Shown: in pieces, positions 9,262 to 18,836 of the stretch
Numbering within the stretch: position 1 is the first letter of the stretch
Layout: the number at the start of each line of letters is the position of its first letter
Source: DASQDN01 sp963825845
GTDB lineage: Bacteria > Acidobacteriota > Terriglobia > Bryobacterales > Bryobacteraceae
Direction: 5' to 3'
DNA length: 64,000 bases
Assembly (NCBI GenBank): GCA_963825845.1
Contig: CAWGVL010000029.1
Coordinates: 124,001-188,000 of the forward strand
The notes under the pieces: generated by a model
The model's input: only the letters and a program-made list of their open reading frames with translations
What the model was told of the DNA's origin: nothing
The model's database searches: none
Translations under genes and position numbers: made by a program

Positions 9262-10562
9262 TTACAAACTGGGATCAGTCTCGCGAAATGCTGGAACGCT
9301 CAAGGCGCTCTCTTGCTGGTGGTGTGAGCAGTCCCTTTCGTGCGAAGGCGCCGGTGCCCCTCTTCTTTGAGGACGGGAAAGCAGCGCGCCTTCGGGATGT
9401 GGACGGAAACGAGTACATCGACTATCAGCTTGCGTGGGGACCGATGATTCTCGGCTACTCCCATCCCGCGATGGTCGAGCGAATGCGAAAGCAGGTGGAG
9501 AAGCCGTGGAGTTACGGGGCTCAGCATCAACTGGAGATCACTGTCGCTGAGAAGATCCAATCGATGGTCCCCTGCGCTGAACGCATTGCATTCACCTCCA
9601 GCGGAAGCGAGACTGTGCAATTGGCTCATCGCCTGGCGCGTGCGTATAGCCGGCGGCCCGCCATTCTGAAGTTTGAAGGCCACTACCACGGCTGGATGGA
9701 TTCAGCGCTGCACAGCTATAAGCCGCAACCTGGGGAAGTCGGTCCGTTGGAGTCCCCGCATACGGTCCCTGGCTCATGCGGACAGGTTGCAAACTCCTCC
9801 GAGAACGTGATCGTCTCTCCATGGAATCGTCTCGACATCCTCGAGGAACTTCTGGAGTCACGCGGACGCACGGTGGCAGCCATAATGATGGAGCCCGTAT
9901 TGTGCAATAGCGGTTGCCTGATGCCGCAGCCCGGATTCCTCGAGGCCGTTCGAGCGCTGGCTGACCGTTATGGATGCCTGCTGATCTTCGATGAAGTGAT
10001 TACGGGCTTTCGCATTGATCCCGGTGGGGCTCAGACACATTTCGGGATTACTCCGGACCTCGCGACATTCGGCAAGGCCGTCGCAGGCGGGATGCCGTTG
10101 AGCGTCGTAGCCGGACGCGCCGACATTATGGAGCAGATGTTCACGGGAGGCGTCGTATTCGGCGGGACCTTCAATGGAAACCCTCTTTCATTGTCGGGAG
10201 CGGATGTGTGCTTGAACGAACTCAGCCGAAATGATGGAGAAGCCTTAAAGCGGGCAAATCATCTTGGCTCCGAACTCATGAAAGGGATTCGCGAGTCCGC
10301 GAAATCGCGTGGCATTCCTCTCCAAGTCACGGGATTCGGAACGGCATTCTACCTGCACTTCACGGAATGTGAGGAACTGACGGATTATCGTGACACGTTC
10401 CACGATGATCGTGAACGGTTGCAGCGGTTCCTGCTCGCAGCGTTGAGTCAAGGCGTGCAGATGGTTCCCGACGGACGCATGTACGTTTCGACGGCTCACA
10501 CGGCCGACGACATCGAAGAGACTCGGCGCAAGCTGGACTGCGCCTTCCAAGCTTTAACTTAG
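9258..10562 (+). CDS. Class III aminotransferase, glutamate-1-semialdehyde 2,1-aminomutase-like
   Basis: A 434-residue PLP enzyme of fold type I. The glycine/serine phosphate-binding stretch FTSSGSETVQLAHRLAR lies at about residues 113-129. FEGHYHGWMDSAL at 139-151 is a hallmark of aminomutase-like members. The cofactor aspartate is in IFDEVITGFRIDPGG (about 244-258), and the Schiff-base lysine is Lys in ATFGKAVAGGMP (about 269-280). The start is a TTG that overlaps the regulator stop. The gene is not with haem genes but in a sugar-acid operon, so tetrapyrrole synthesis is unlikely. Transamination or amino migration on an amino- or keto-sugar acid is a reasonable inference. A second, broken copy is at 47274-48579. 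Confidence 0.85.
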   Translation: MITNWDQSREMLERSRRSLAGGVSSPFRAKAPVPLFFEDGKAARLRDVDGNEYIDYQLAWGPMILGYSHPAMVERMRKQVEKPWSYGAQHQLEITVAEKIQSMVPCAERIAFTSSGSETVQLAHRLARAYSRRPAILKFEGHYHGWMDSALHSYKPQPGEVGPLESPHTVPGSCGQVANSSENVIVSPWNRLDILEELLESRGRTVAAIMMEPVLCNSGCLMPQPGFLEAVRALADRYGCLLIFDEVITGFRIDPGGAQTHFGITPDLATFGKAVAGGMPLSVVAGRADIMEQMFTGGVVFGGTFNGNPLSLSGADVCLNELSRNDGEALKRANHLGSELMKGIRESAKSRGIPLQVTGFGTAFYLHFTECEELTDYRDTFHDDRERLQRFLLAALSQGVQMVPDGRMYVSTAHTADDIEETRRKLDCAFQALT

Positions 10563-11486
10563 AGCATTTATCTTAAGAGTCTTCTCGATGTACTCACGGC
10601 TGATCCGCGCACTTTCTTTGGGTGGGCGCCATGGCGATGTGTCCAACTCCACCGTCAGCCAACCTTGCCACCCGATTTCATCGAGGTGAGCCTTCAAGCC
10701 GGGGAAGTCTACGCCACCAGAGCCCAGCGGAAAGAAGCACGGATCATTCATACCATCCATCTTCGCGAGCCGGGTCTTCGCGCCGCCTCGGTTCTCCGGT
10801 TTGACATCTTTCATGTGGAATTCAACGATCCTGTGGCCCAGTTTCCGTGCGAGTTCTACCGGATCGATTCCAGCCATCGTGATGTGACCGGTATCGAGCA
10901 CGAAACAGACGTGCGTCGGATCTGTGTTCTCCACGATGAAATCGATCTCCCGCCGGTTCTCGAACTGGCTCCACATGTGGGCGTGGGGAGCAAACCGGAC
11001 ACCTTCATCGCTGATCCTGCGCCCGAGTTCCCGTAGAGCAATCGCGATATTCTTAAGATCCTCATCCGTCGTTCCCTGAGGCCGCCGTCGACCCAGGTTG
11101 ATCTTCAGGTGTTTGCATCCAAAATTCTTGTTGAACCTGACGAGTTTCAGATGCTCGCGATAGATCTGATCGTGTTTGGTCGGATCCTCGAATCGCATCT
11201 CCAAGGGCGCGCCATTTGAGATCGTGACGAAGTTCACACCTATGTCATCGATCTTCTTCTGCAATTCCTTCGGCTTTTCCCAGTAATCGACGAAGTAATG
11301 GATGAATGACTCAACATTCGAATAACCGACCTCTCGTGCTTCTCGGAACGAGAGGAATACGTCATTCTCCCAGCCGCCACGCGTGTTCGTCGTCACTCCC
11401 ACCCGGTAGCGGGGCGAGGATGCCGCGAATGTCCGCGCCACCATGAGGGCGGACGAGCATTCTACGAACTGCCTTCGTGTAACCAT
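10554..11486 (-). CDS. Sugar phosphate isomerase/epimerase-like TIM-barrel protein with Tat-type leader
   Basis: A 310-residue protein of the xylose-isomerase-like TIM barrel (AP endonuclease 2) family. The N-terminus MVTRRQFVECSSALMVARTFAAS looks like a Tat signal (R-R-x-F) typical of acidobacterial members. Metal-site segments are visible: HLKINLGRRRP, FAPHAHMWSQ, CFVLDTGHITMAG, VEFHMKDV and LTVELDTS; the Asp/His/Glu residues in them are the usual divalent-metal ligands. It is convergent with the aminotransferase and their 3' ends overlap by 9 bp. It belongs by context to the sugar-acid cluster, acting perhaps as an isomerase or epimerase on a free sugar in the periplasm. Exact reaction unknown. 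Confidence 0.82.
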   Translation of the reverse strand: MVTRRQFVECSSALMVARTFAASSPRYRVGVTTNTRGGWENDVFLSFREAREVGYSNVESFIHYFVDYWEKPKELQKKIDDIGVNFVTISNGAPLEMRFEDPTKHDQIYREHLKLVRFNKNFGCKHLKINLGRRRPQGTTDEDLKNIAIALRELGRRISDEGVRFAPHAHMWSQFENRREIDFIVENTDPTHVCFVLDTGHITMAGIDPVELARKLGHRIVEFHMKDVKPENRGGAKTRLAKMDGMNDPCFFPLGSGGVDFPGLKAHLDEIGWQGWLTVELDTSPWRPPKESARISREYIEKTLKINALS

Positions 11487-11544
11487 CTTGGATACTCACT
11501 ATTCCAAGTGCCGTTCAGGTTCGCGCCACGGACCGGCCGGAAGC

Positions 11545-13242
11545 TTAGCGGGAGACCGTTTGCTGCACACCGCCGGTCATGAGTTTCCGGATTGCGTCCG
11601 ACAAAACGGTGCTCCGTAAGATTTTTTTGAGTTTTTCGGTATCGCCTTCGGCTCCCTGCCGTTCAATCGCCTCACGATAGCGTTCCTGGTGATCGGCAAG
11701 ATCGAGCGGGGTCTCTCCGGCCGAGTTCTTGCTGTCGAGCGGTACACCCTTCGAATGTAGATACTCGATCACGGGCTTCGACCCGCCGAGCACCGCGATG
11801 TGCATGACGGTCTGATTCTGCCTCGGTAAGGTGATGGGCTCCACTGGGTCCGGGATCTTTTCAGTGGGATTGTAGCGAAGCCTCAAGTCGGCCCCATGCG
11901 CGACCAGTTCCTGAACGGCGGCCAGATCGCCGGCGATCACCGCGACCGAAAACGGTGTATGCCCGTCGTTGCGGACCAGGTTGGGGTCGCCGCCGCGCTG
12001 CGCCATCATTTTTAATAACTCGACGTTACGGGAACTCGCGGCAATGTGGAAGGCGGAAGACCCGGGCGGCGCGGGATTAATACGAACATCGCCCGCAGGG
12101 CCGGCGATAGGAAATCGCGTCTTCCGGTTGGGATCCGCTCCCGCGTCGAGCAACCTGCGTGCAATCGCCAGCGCCTCTTCTACCTGCGACGCCGGCGCGG
12201 GTTTGTCCACCCGACCGAGCGTGAGCAATGCGGCTTTACCGCCATAGGCGCCGCCTCGACGAAAATCCGGCCCGAGCATCGCGTTGGCAACTGCCAAAGC
12301 TGCCGCGTGAAGTGTCGTATAACCGGCCCCATCAGTCCCTCCCAATGTCGCGCCTCGATCAAGAAGAAGACGCGCCATCGCGAGGTCGGCGTGGAAATGC
12401 TGAGAGCTGCCCGCCTGAGCCGGTGCCCCCTTGCCGGGAATGAACGTAAGGTCCGGCGGATCCCAGTTGTAAAGCGCGGCGAGGAGAGGCGTAGCGCCGT
12501 CCGCTGCAGGCTGATTTAGGTCGAGACCGGCGTCGAGCAGGATTCGGACTGATTCGAGATCATGCTGCTGTACAGCGAAGAACAACGCATTAAGGCCACC
12601 CTTCTTACTGTTATACGCGCCATCCGTATTCCAGGGAATGCCCGTCTTGCCGAGAGTCACCGTGGTGGGCGCGTAGATCGTGTACTTCACATCCCACGTC
12701 TTGGTGGCCGTACCGACATTTACTCCTTGCTCCACCAGGAGGCGTACCGCGGCCGGGTGGCCTGCGGCCCACATGAGGGCCGTCTGGCCGAACTTCTTAT
12801 CGCGTGCGTTGGCGTCCGCGCCCCGGTTGAGCAGCAATTGCATCATCTCAACCTGGCCCAACCGCGCGGCCGTCATCAAAGGCGTCTCGCCATTCTCTCG
12901 CGCGATGTTCGGATTGGCGCCCTTGCTTAGCAGGAGCTTGACCATGGCCGTCGATCCGTTGGCAATGGCCAGCGATAGCGGACCGATGCCCATCGCGTTC
13001 GTCAAGTCGGGATTGGCCCCCTTGTTCAACAGGAGTTCCGCGATCTCCAAGTTGCTATGGTTTGCTGCCCACGCCAAGGATGTAGTGCCGTCTTCCTCCT
13101 GCGCATTCACATCGACTCCTTGACGCAAGACCGCGGCAACGGCGGCCTGATCGTCCGTCCGTGCCGCGTCGATTAGCGCTTCGCCTGACGCGGCCAATGC
13201 CGGCAGCGCAGCAAGCATAGCGAGTGCCACTCGAGGAATCAC
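11545..13242 (-). CDS. Exported ankyrin-repeat protein
   Basis: A 565-residue protein with a signal peptide (MIPRVALAMLAALPALAASG), then at least ten ankyrin repeats. The clearest are at about residues 20-160 (GTTSLAWAANHSNLEIAELLLNKGANPD and similar), with more spread to about 510. The start is GTG at 13242, with GGAGG 5 bases upstream. It follows directly after the stop of the DUF1552 gene at 13243. The order DUF1592-DUF1552-ankyrin suggests a single operon of exported proteins. A role as a protein-interaction scaffold in the periplasm is inferred from the repeats; no enzymatic motif is visible. Confidence 0.88.
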   Translation of the reverse strand: MIPRVALAMLAALPALAASGEALIDAARTDDQAAVAAVLRQGVDVNAQEEDGTTSLAWAANHSNLEIAELLLNKGANPDLTNAMGIGPLSLAIANGSTAMVKLLLSKGANPNIARENGETPLMTAARLGQVEMMQLLLNRGADANARDKKFGQTALMWAAGHPAAVRLLVEQGVNVGTATKTWDVKYTIYAPTTVTLGKTGIPWNTDGAYNSKKGGLNALFFAVQQHDLESVRILLDAGLDLNQPAADGATPLLAALYNWDPPDLTFIPGKGAPAQAGSSQHFHADLAMARLLLDRGATLGGTDGAGYTTLHAAALAVANAMLGPDFRRGGAYGGKAALLTLGRVDKPAPASQVEEALAIARRLLDAGADPNRKTRFPIAGPAGDVRINPAPPGSSAFHIAASSRNVELLKMMAQRGGDPNLVRNDGHTPFSVAVIAGDLAAVQELVAHGADLRLRYNPTEKIPDPVEPITLPRQNQTVMHIAVLGGSKPVIEYLHSKGVPLDSKNSAGETPLDLADHQERYREAIERQGAEGDTEKLKKILRSTVLSDAIRKLMTGGVQQTVSR

Positions 13243-14554
13243 CTAAACCTCCAATCGGTTCAGTTTCCCGGTGCTATCGCCGAACTTTTCAGTAGGCACG
13301 CCAACCTTATCCAGCATCGTGAGATATAGATTTGTCAACGGCGTAGTGTCGCCGGGAAACTTGATGTAGCGGCCTCCGGCGATGCGCCCGGCCGCGCCGC
13401 CCGCCAGGATGATAGGCAGGTCGCGCTGGCTGTGCGATGTGGGCACGCTCAGATTACTGCCGTAGAGGATCAGGGAGTGATCGAGCAGCGTCGAATTGCC
13501 TTCTTTCAGAGCATCGAGCTTACTCAGAAAGTAGGCGAACAGACTGCGACTGGTCAACATTGATCTTCGCGAGGGCATCCAGCTTATCCTTTTCGAAGTT
13601 GTGATGCGAGATCTCGTGGTGCCCCATCACAATGTCGAGATGAGGGAAGTTCATGGAACTTGCCTCGCGGGCGTACAGGAAGGTCCAAACACGAGTGAGG
13701 TCTGCCTGCAGCGCCAGCGCCTGCAGATCGAACATCAGTTTGACGTTCTCGACCCATGAGTCAGGAACTCCTGAAGGTCGGGCTGTATCCGGCAGGTCTT
13801 TCGGCTGCTTTCGCATGGCGACCTGGATCCGGCGTTCGATGTCGCGGATGGACTCCACATACTCGTCGAGTTTGCGGCGATCGCCGGCGGCAAGTTGCTT
13901 TCTTCAATTCCGCGATGCGTTCGGTGACCGTATCAAGGCTACTGCGATCCGCTGCTTGCCGCGCGGCCGCGGCCTCCGGATCGATCCGGCCACCTTCGCC
14001 GAAAAGCTGCTCGAACACGCGACGTGGATTGTACTCGAGCGGCAGAGGGACCGTCGCGCTCTTAAAGATTGGGCCTACGTGCGCACTGCCGACGTGTTTT
14101 TTCTCCGCAGCAAGTTCGAGCGAAGCGAACTGCGTCTCCTTACCCAGAGTTTGCGCGGCCAATCTGGTCGATTGAGATGCCGACGTGAATCTTGCCCTTC
14201 GTCGGCTCCACGCCGGTCATGAATGACGCGAGCGCACGGTCATGAAAGCCTGGCTTCGATCCTGTCCGGATCTGAGGAGAGCCCGCTGATCACTACAAAC
14301 TTCGTTCTTGTGAGGAGCGAGCGGCTCCAGCGCTTCGCTGAACTCGTAGCGGCGCCTTCGCCTTTCGGCCGCCAGCGATCCTGATCCACGCCCAGCGGGT
14401 ACATCACGAAACCCAGTCGCCTCACCGGCGCAGCGGCGGTCAGCCGTTCTGCTCTTAGCGCGGGAACCATGGCGTCCAAGAGCGGAAGCGCCAAGGCCGT
14501 ACCCGCGCCGCGGAGAATTGTTCGCCGCGGCAAGCTTTTTTGTGTGATAAACAT
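13243..14554 (-). pseudogene. DUF1552 protein, broken by multiple frameshifts
   Basis: Successive frames spell a DUF1552 protein. It starts at ATG 14554 with AAGGAG upstream and a Tat leader (PRRTILRGAGTALALPLLDAM). Then come RRLGFVMYPLGVDQDRW, ALEPLAPHKNEV, ISGLSSDPDRI, HDRALASFMTGVEPTKGKIHVG, ASSMNFPHLDIVMGHHEISHH and finally LILYGSNLSVPTSHSQRDLPIILAGG. At least six frame changes are needed, near 14353, 14295, 14255, 14160, 13905 and 13575. Several fall in short homopolymers, for example one G missing in a GGG or an extra A in AAA. Domain order and conserved motifs are otherwise intact, so sequence error is as likely as decay. It overlaps the DUF1592-ankyrin operon arrangement. DUF1552 proteins are exported and of unknown function. 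Confidence 0.8.
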
Positions 14555-14565
14555 GTCCGCTCCTT

Positions 14566-16901
14566 TCAGCGCTCCTGCGTCTGCCTCATCTGAAAGGGGA
14601 CACTTCTTCACTATCAGAGCAATAAGATCCCAAAATCGATACCGATTAGCTTCGGTGCTTCGCATGATCTCGCGTACGGCGGGCTGATCACGCGCATCCA
14701 GCTCGCGCCCCAAGGCATACGTCATCAGTTTCTCGACGGTCCCCCGAACGAACTGCTCCGAATCTTCAACAGAAAGTCCTTCAATCCCTGTGGGCCCGAA
14801 AATTCGGCACCGTTCGCCAGCTTGCCGGAAGGATTGATCTCTCCGCCTTCGTCGCGAGTTCGCCAGCGGCCGATAACATCAAAGTTTTCGAGCGCGAATC
14901 CGAGCCCATCGATCCGCGCGTGACAACCGGCGCAGGCGGGATTGTTCCGATGACGCTCCACTCTTTCCCGGGTTGTCAACTTGCGCCCGTTCGCCGGATT
15001 CTCATCCAGCGGTGGAACGTTCGCGGGCGGAGGGGCAGGAGGAGAATTGAGCAGGTTTTCGAGGATCCATTTGCCTCGCAGCACTGGCGACGTCCGGGCC
15101 GCATGGGATGTCGAAAGCAGGACGCTTCCTTGGGTAAGTAGCCCGCCTCGTTGATTGTTACCCTGGAGCGGCACTCGACGGAACCCCGAGCCCGTGACGC
15201 CGCCAATCCCATAAACCGAGGCGAGACGCTCGTTCAGATAGGTGTAATCCGCATCGAGCAAGTCGAAGATACTGCGGTTCTCGCGAAAGAGACTACGGAC
15301 AAACATCTCCGTTTCGGACTGGAAAGCCGCTGCCAGCGCAGTGTCAAACTCCGGATAGGTTTGTTTATCCGGCTCGATATCGCGTAGCCCGCGTAGCCCG
15401 AGCCATTGAGCCGCGAAGTTATCTATAAGCGCCTGGGAGCGGCGATCGGCAAGCATCCTTCGCACCGTGCCGTCCAGCACTTTCGGGTCAGACAGCTTCC
15501 CGCTGCTGGCCAAGTCAAGCAGTGCGTCGTCAGGGATCGTGCTCCACAGAAAGAATGACAGCCGCGATGCCAACTCAAAGGAGAGACCGGATGGACGCTG
15601 CCGGCGCGTGCGTTGGGAGAGTCGAACTCCAGGCGGAAGAGAAAGTCGGGAGCGAGGAGGACGTCGCGAATAGCCGCCGCAATCGATTCCTCAAAGCCGC
15701 GCTTGGTCCGCGTCGCTTTGTAGGTTTTCAGGAACGGATGGAGGTCGGGTGTGGATATATCCCGGCGGAAAGCGCGGCGAACGATTGCGGACAAGATCCG
15801 CGTTGCGCAAGGTTCTTCTTCACCGGCGTTCGAGGGCTTGCAGAGAAAGATACGACGCCGGCTTGGGGTCTCACTCACTCCCGTTGCGCCATACGGCCCG
15901 GCGATTTCGATTCGGGTTAATGTCGGTGGCCCGGGCTGCCCGTCAAACGCGGCTTCGCCCGGAGTCATCCCGGCGATCTCGAAGAGCTTAACGCGCCGGC
16001 CATCCACACGGAAGTCTATGGTCGGACGAATCGCGGTACCCAGTAAGTCCAGGGGTCCCCCGAGCGCGGGGCCACCGGGGCCCGCAACATCGGACACGGG
16101 ACCTTCGCGCGCGGCGAACTCATCCGGGAACGTGATGACAACCGTATGAGCGCCCGCCCTCACCGGGACACGCGTACGGAAAAACCGGACGCCTTCCGTG
16201 GGCGTGAGGCTCTCCTTATTGAGAAAGGCGCGCAGTTCGTAATTGCCATCATGTGAGAAATAGTGCCGAACGCGGATGCCGCCGCGCGTCCCGAATGGCA
16301 TTCCCTCCTGCCAGGCAGCTTGGGTACCGGTTGCGGGGTACACTTCAGTCACCGGAGCCGCATCGCGTGTTCCCGTTGCGAGTTCGCTCACCCGGCGAGC
16401 CACCTTCAAGTAGCGTTCCAGGAGCAGTGGTGACATCGACAACGCGTCGGCAATATTGTCGAACCCCGCGGCGATGCCATCCTGCGGCAACTCCGCTGCG
16501 ACGGGAAGTTCAATGGCCAGGAGATCACCGACAGCGTTAGCGTACTCGGTGCGATTCAGCCGGCGTACGATCGGTTCGCCGGCGTAAGGCGTTCGCCGCG
16601 CGGCAGCATCGAGATCACGCACCAAATCCGCCGCGAATGCTTTCAACGAAGTTTCGCCCGGGGTTGGCAATCCCGCCGGAGGCATTTCCCCCGCGTTGAC
16701 CCTGCGGACAACTTTTTCCCAAACGTCGGGCCGGCCCGCGGGATTCTCAGCCGGCACGCCCTCCAGCACCAGACCGCCGATCTTCGCGCGAGTGTTATGG
16801 CATGCCAGACAATACTTTGTCAGGACAGCTTCCCGCGTGACCGTTTCAGACGACAGCAGTAAGGGAAGGACGAGAGCTACGAGGATCGCGATTGCGCTCA
16901 T
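14566..16901 (-). pseudogene. DUF1592/DUF1588/DUF1585 planctomycete-type cytochrome protein, frameshifted
   Basis: The intact N-terminal part (from ATG 16901) has a signal peptide and a haem-type motif CLACH in the PSD1-like cytochrome region. DUF1587 (RRLNRTEYANAVGDLL) and DUF1595/DUF1592 segments follow. After a frame change near 15577 the protein continues with DUF1592/DUF1588 (LASRLSFFLWSTIPDDALL, HAARTSPVLRGKWILENLL, CAGCHARIDGLGFALENFD). After another near 14760 comes DUF1585 (TVEKLMTYALGRELD), and after a third near 14606 the normal C-terminus IVKSVPFQMRQ before TGA at 14566. Each change is explained by one base: T missing in TTTT, G missing in GGG, one extra A. The protein would be periplasmic. 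Its partner DUF1552 follows directly, as in many Solibacteres. Confidence 0.82.
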
Positions 16902-16970
16902 CGGGTTGCAAAATCATCGTATCACCGAGGAACCAAGTTCACGGCCATGTGCGGCGTTGGCGCGTTCGCT

Positions 16971-17246
16971 TTACCGCTTCTCATCAAAGAATTCCCACAA
17001 ACGTTCGAAATCATCGTCTGAGATCTCGCGGATGATCTCATCGTAGTTTTCGGGGAACTCCCCTCGGACGAGCATAATGGCTAGAGTTTCTACTGAGAGT
17101 TCGTTTTCAACGACATCGTTGTGATCGTGAATAGTCTTCCCAGATGGGCCGCTCGACTTCTCTGAAGAACATGAGAATTGAAGCGACAGCAGCGCGGCGC
17201 TGCTCGTACTAAGAAGAGCCTGCCGTCTGGAGGTTGCTTGCTTCAT
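16971..17246 (-). CDS. Small exported acidic protein with Tat-like leader
   Basis: A 91-residue reading frame that I do not recognise. Residues 1-26 look like a twin-arginine leader (TSRRQALLSTSSAALLSLQ) ending in a Cys-rich SCSSEKSS segment, which could be a lipid-anchor site although the lipobox is weak. The mature part is strongly acidic, with SVETLAIMLVRGEFPENYDEIIREISDDDFERLWEFFDEKR, which probably forms two helices. It stands alone between the DUF1592 and DUF1501 genes, with 69 bp to the first and 189 bp to the second. The leader plus codon pattern argue for a real gene. Confidence 0.55.
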   Translation of the reverse strand: MKQATSRRQALLSTSSAALLSLQFSCSSEKSSGPSGKTIHDHNDVVENELSVETLAIMLVRGEFPENYDEIIREISDDDFERLWEFFDEKR

Positions 17247-17435
17247 GTCGATGTGCGGCGCCCAAGTTCCTGCATTATGGAGATTTCAGCAAGCGAGGTT
17301 TTAGCTGGTCCCTACCCAATTCGTGAATGACGCCAGATCTTTATCGGGAATGCCCGACGGGAAGCAGCAGGTGCATCAAATCAGCAGGTGAGTGAACGGT
17401 TCGCGCACATTTCGATCGTCAAGATGGTGCAATGA

Positions 17436-18836
17436 TTACGACAGAAGTCCGTCCACTACATGTCCATGCACATCCGTAAGTCGCCTTCGAATGCCGTTAT
17501 GGTAGAAAGTCAGCTTCTCGTGATCCAATCCGAGCAGGTGCAGCGCAGTCGCATGCAAATCGTATATCGACACCGGATTTTCCAGCGGCCTGTATCCGAC
17601 TTCATCTGAGACGCCATAGGCAAATCCGGGCTTCACGCCTCCTCCTGCCAACCAGCAGGTGAAGCAGTCAGGATGATGGTCCCGCCCCGCAGTCTTTCCG
17701 GCGCCCTGAGAAACAGGCGTGCGGCCGAACTCGGTCACACCCATCACGAGGGTATCTTTCAGGAGTCCGGTTGCGTCCAAATCCCGGATCAATGCGGCAA
17801 CAGGTTTGTCGTACTCTTTTGCCCTCGTCGTGTGGTTCGAGTGCAGGCTTCCGTGTGCGTCCCAGTCGACGGAAGATCCTCCATGAAATACCTGAACGAA
17901 GCGAACGCCGCGCTGCAGCAAACGGCGAGCCAGCAAGCATTGCCTCCCTAAAGCTTCCGTTTCTTTCTCCTCAAGCCCATACATACGTCGCGTGCCTTCG
18001 GACTCACCTTGCAGATTGACGCTTTCCGGCACGCTTAGCTGCATACTGGCCGCAAGCTCATAGCTGCGGATCCTGGCGTCGAGATTGCTGTCACCGGGAT
18101 GCTCTTCGGCATATCTGCGATTCATTCTGGCTAGCCATTCTAGACCGGCTCGCCTCTTGGCGTCTCCAGTTGCGGAGGGTGTCGACAGATCGGGCACCGA
18201 CTCGCCGACCGCGCGGAACGTAGTGCCTTGCACTGCTGCAGGAAGAAATCCATTCGACCACTGCAGCGTTCCGCCCCACGGGTACGCTCGCGGATCAGGG
18301 ATCACGACGAATGCCGGCAGATTCTCACTCTCTGTTCCCAAACCGTAAACGACCCAAGAGCCCATGCTCGGGAATCCCGTCAGAATGAAGCCGGTATTCA
18401 TCTGGGCCACCGCAGGCATATGATTCGCGCTCCTGGACACCATAGTGCGAATAACAGTCAGCTTGTCAGCACATCGCGCCAGTTCAGGCAGCAGGTCGCT
18501 AACCCAGAGACCGCTCTGCCCGCGCTGTTCAAAGTTGAAGACAGGACCCATCAGATTTCCCGCTTGACCGAAGAAGGTCGGCATGTCGAATGGCTTGCCG
18601 CTGCGGCGCGATAACTCGGGCTTGTAATCGAAGGTGTCTACGTGACTCATGCCTCCTACGCAGAACACCTGCACTACCCGCTTCACCTTCGGCTGGAAAT
18701 GCGGGCCTGGATTCCTTGTCCTATCTGAAGTGGCCCCGCGAGTTTCGTTGTGCAGCAACAGAGTCGAGAGAGCGAGCCACCCAAAGCCGGCGCCGGCATC
18801 CAGAAGAATCTTCCGCCGGCCGAATTCATTACTGCA
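17436..18836 (-). CDS. DUF1501 family exported protein
   Basis: A protein of about 466 residues matching DUF1501, an alkaline-phosphatase/sulfatase-fold family in Planctomycetes and Solibacteres. Visible family segments are VQVFCVGGMSHVDTFDYKPEL near the start, GSWVVYGLGTESENLPAFVV in the middle, and VTEFGRTPVSQGAGKTAGRDHHPDCFTCWLAGGGVKPG and DLHATALHLLGLDHEKLTF near the end. The long frame opens at 18926, but the ATG at 18836 gives the usual leader (EFGRRKILLDAGAGFGWLALS). It overlaps the 3' end of the DUF1549 gene by 8 bp, so translational coupling supports this start. The pair DUF1549/DUF1553 plus DUF1501 is a fixed cassette in these phyla; the substrate is unknown. Confidence 0.85.
   Translation of the reverse strand, partial: CSNEFGRRKILLDAGAGFGWLALSTLLLHNETRGATSDRTRNPGPHFQPKVKRVVQVFCVGGMSHVDTFDYKPELSRRSGKPFDMPTFFGQAGNLMGPVFNFEQRGQSGLWVSDLLPELARCADKLTVIRTMVSRSANHMPAVAQMNTGFILTGFPSMGSWVVYGLGTESENLPAFVVIPDPRAYPWGGTLQWSNGFLPAAVQGTTFRAVGESVPDLSTPSATGDAKRRAGLEWLARMNRRYAEEHPGDSNLDARIRSYELAASMQLSVPESVNLQGESEGTRRMYGLEEKETEALGRQCLLARRLLQRGVRFVQVFHGGSSVDWDAHGSLHSNHTTRAKEYDKPVAALIRDLDATGLLKDTLVMGVTEFGRTPVSQGAGKTAGRDHHPDCFTCWLAGGGVKPGFAYGVSDEVGYRPLENPVSIYDLHATALHLLGLDHEKLTFYHNGIRRRLTDVHGHVVDGLLS

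Noticed and set aside
9258..10562. HemL for tetrapyrrole synthesis
   Set aside because: No haem genes nearby, a regulator-coupled position in a sugar-acid cluster, and a second copy in cluster B argue for another role.
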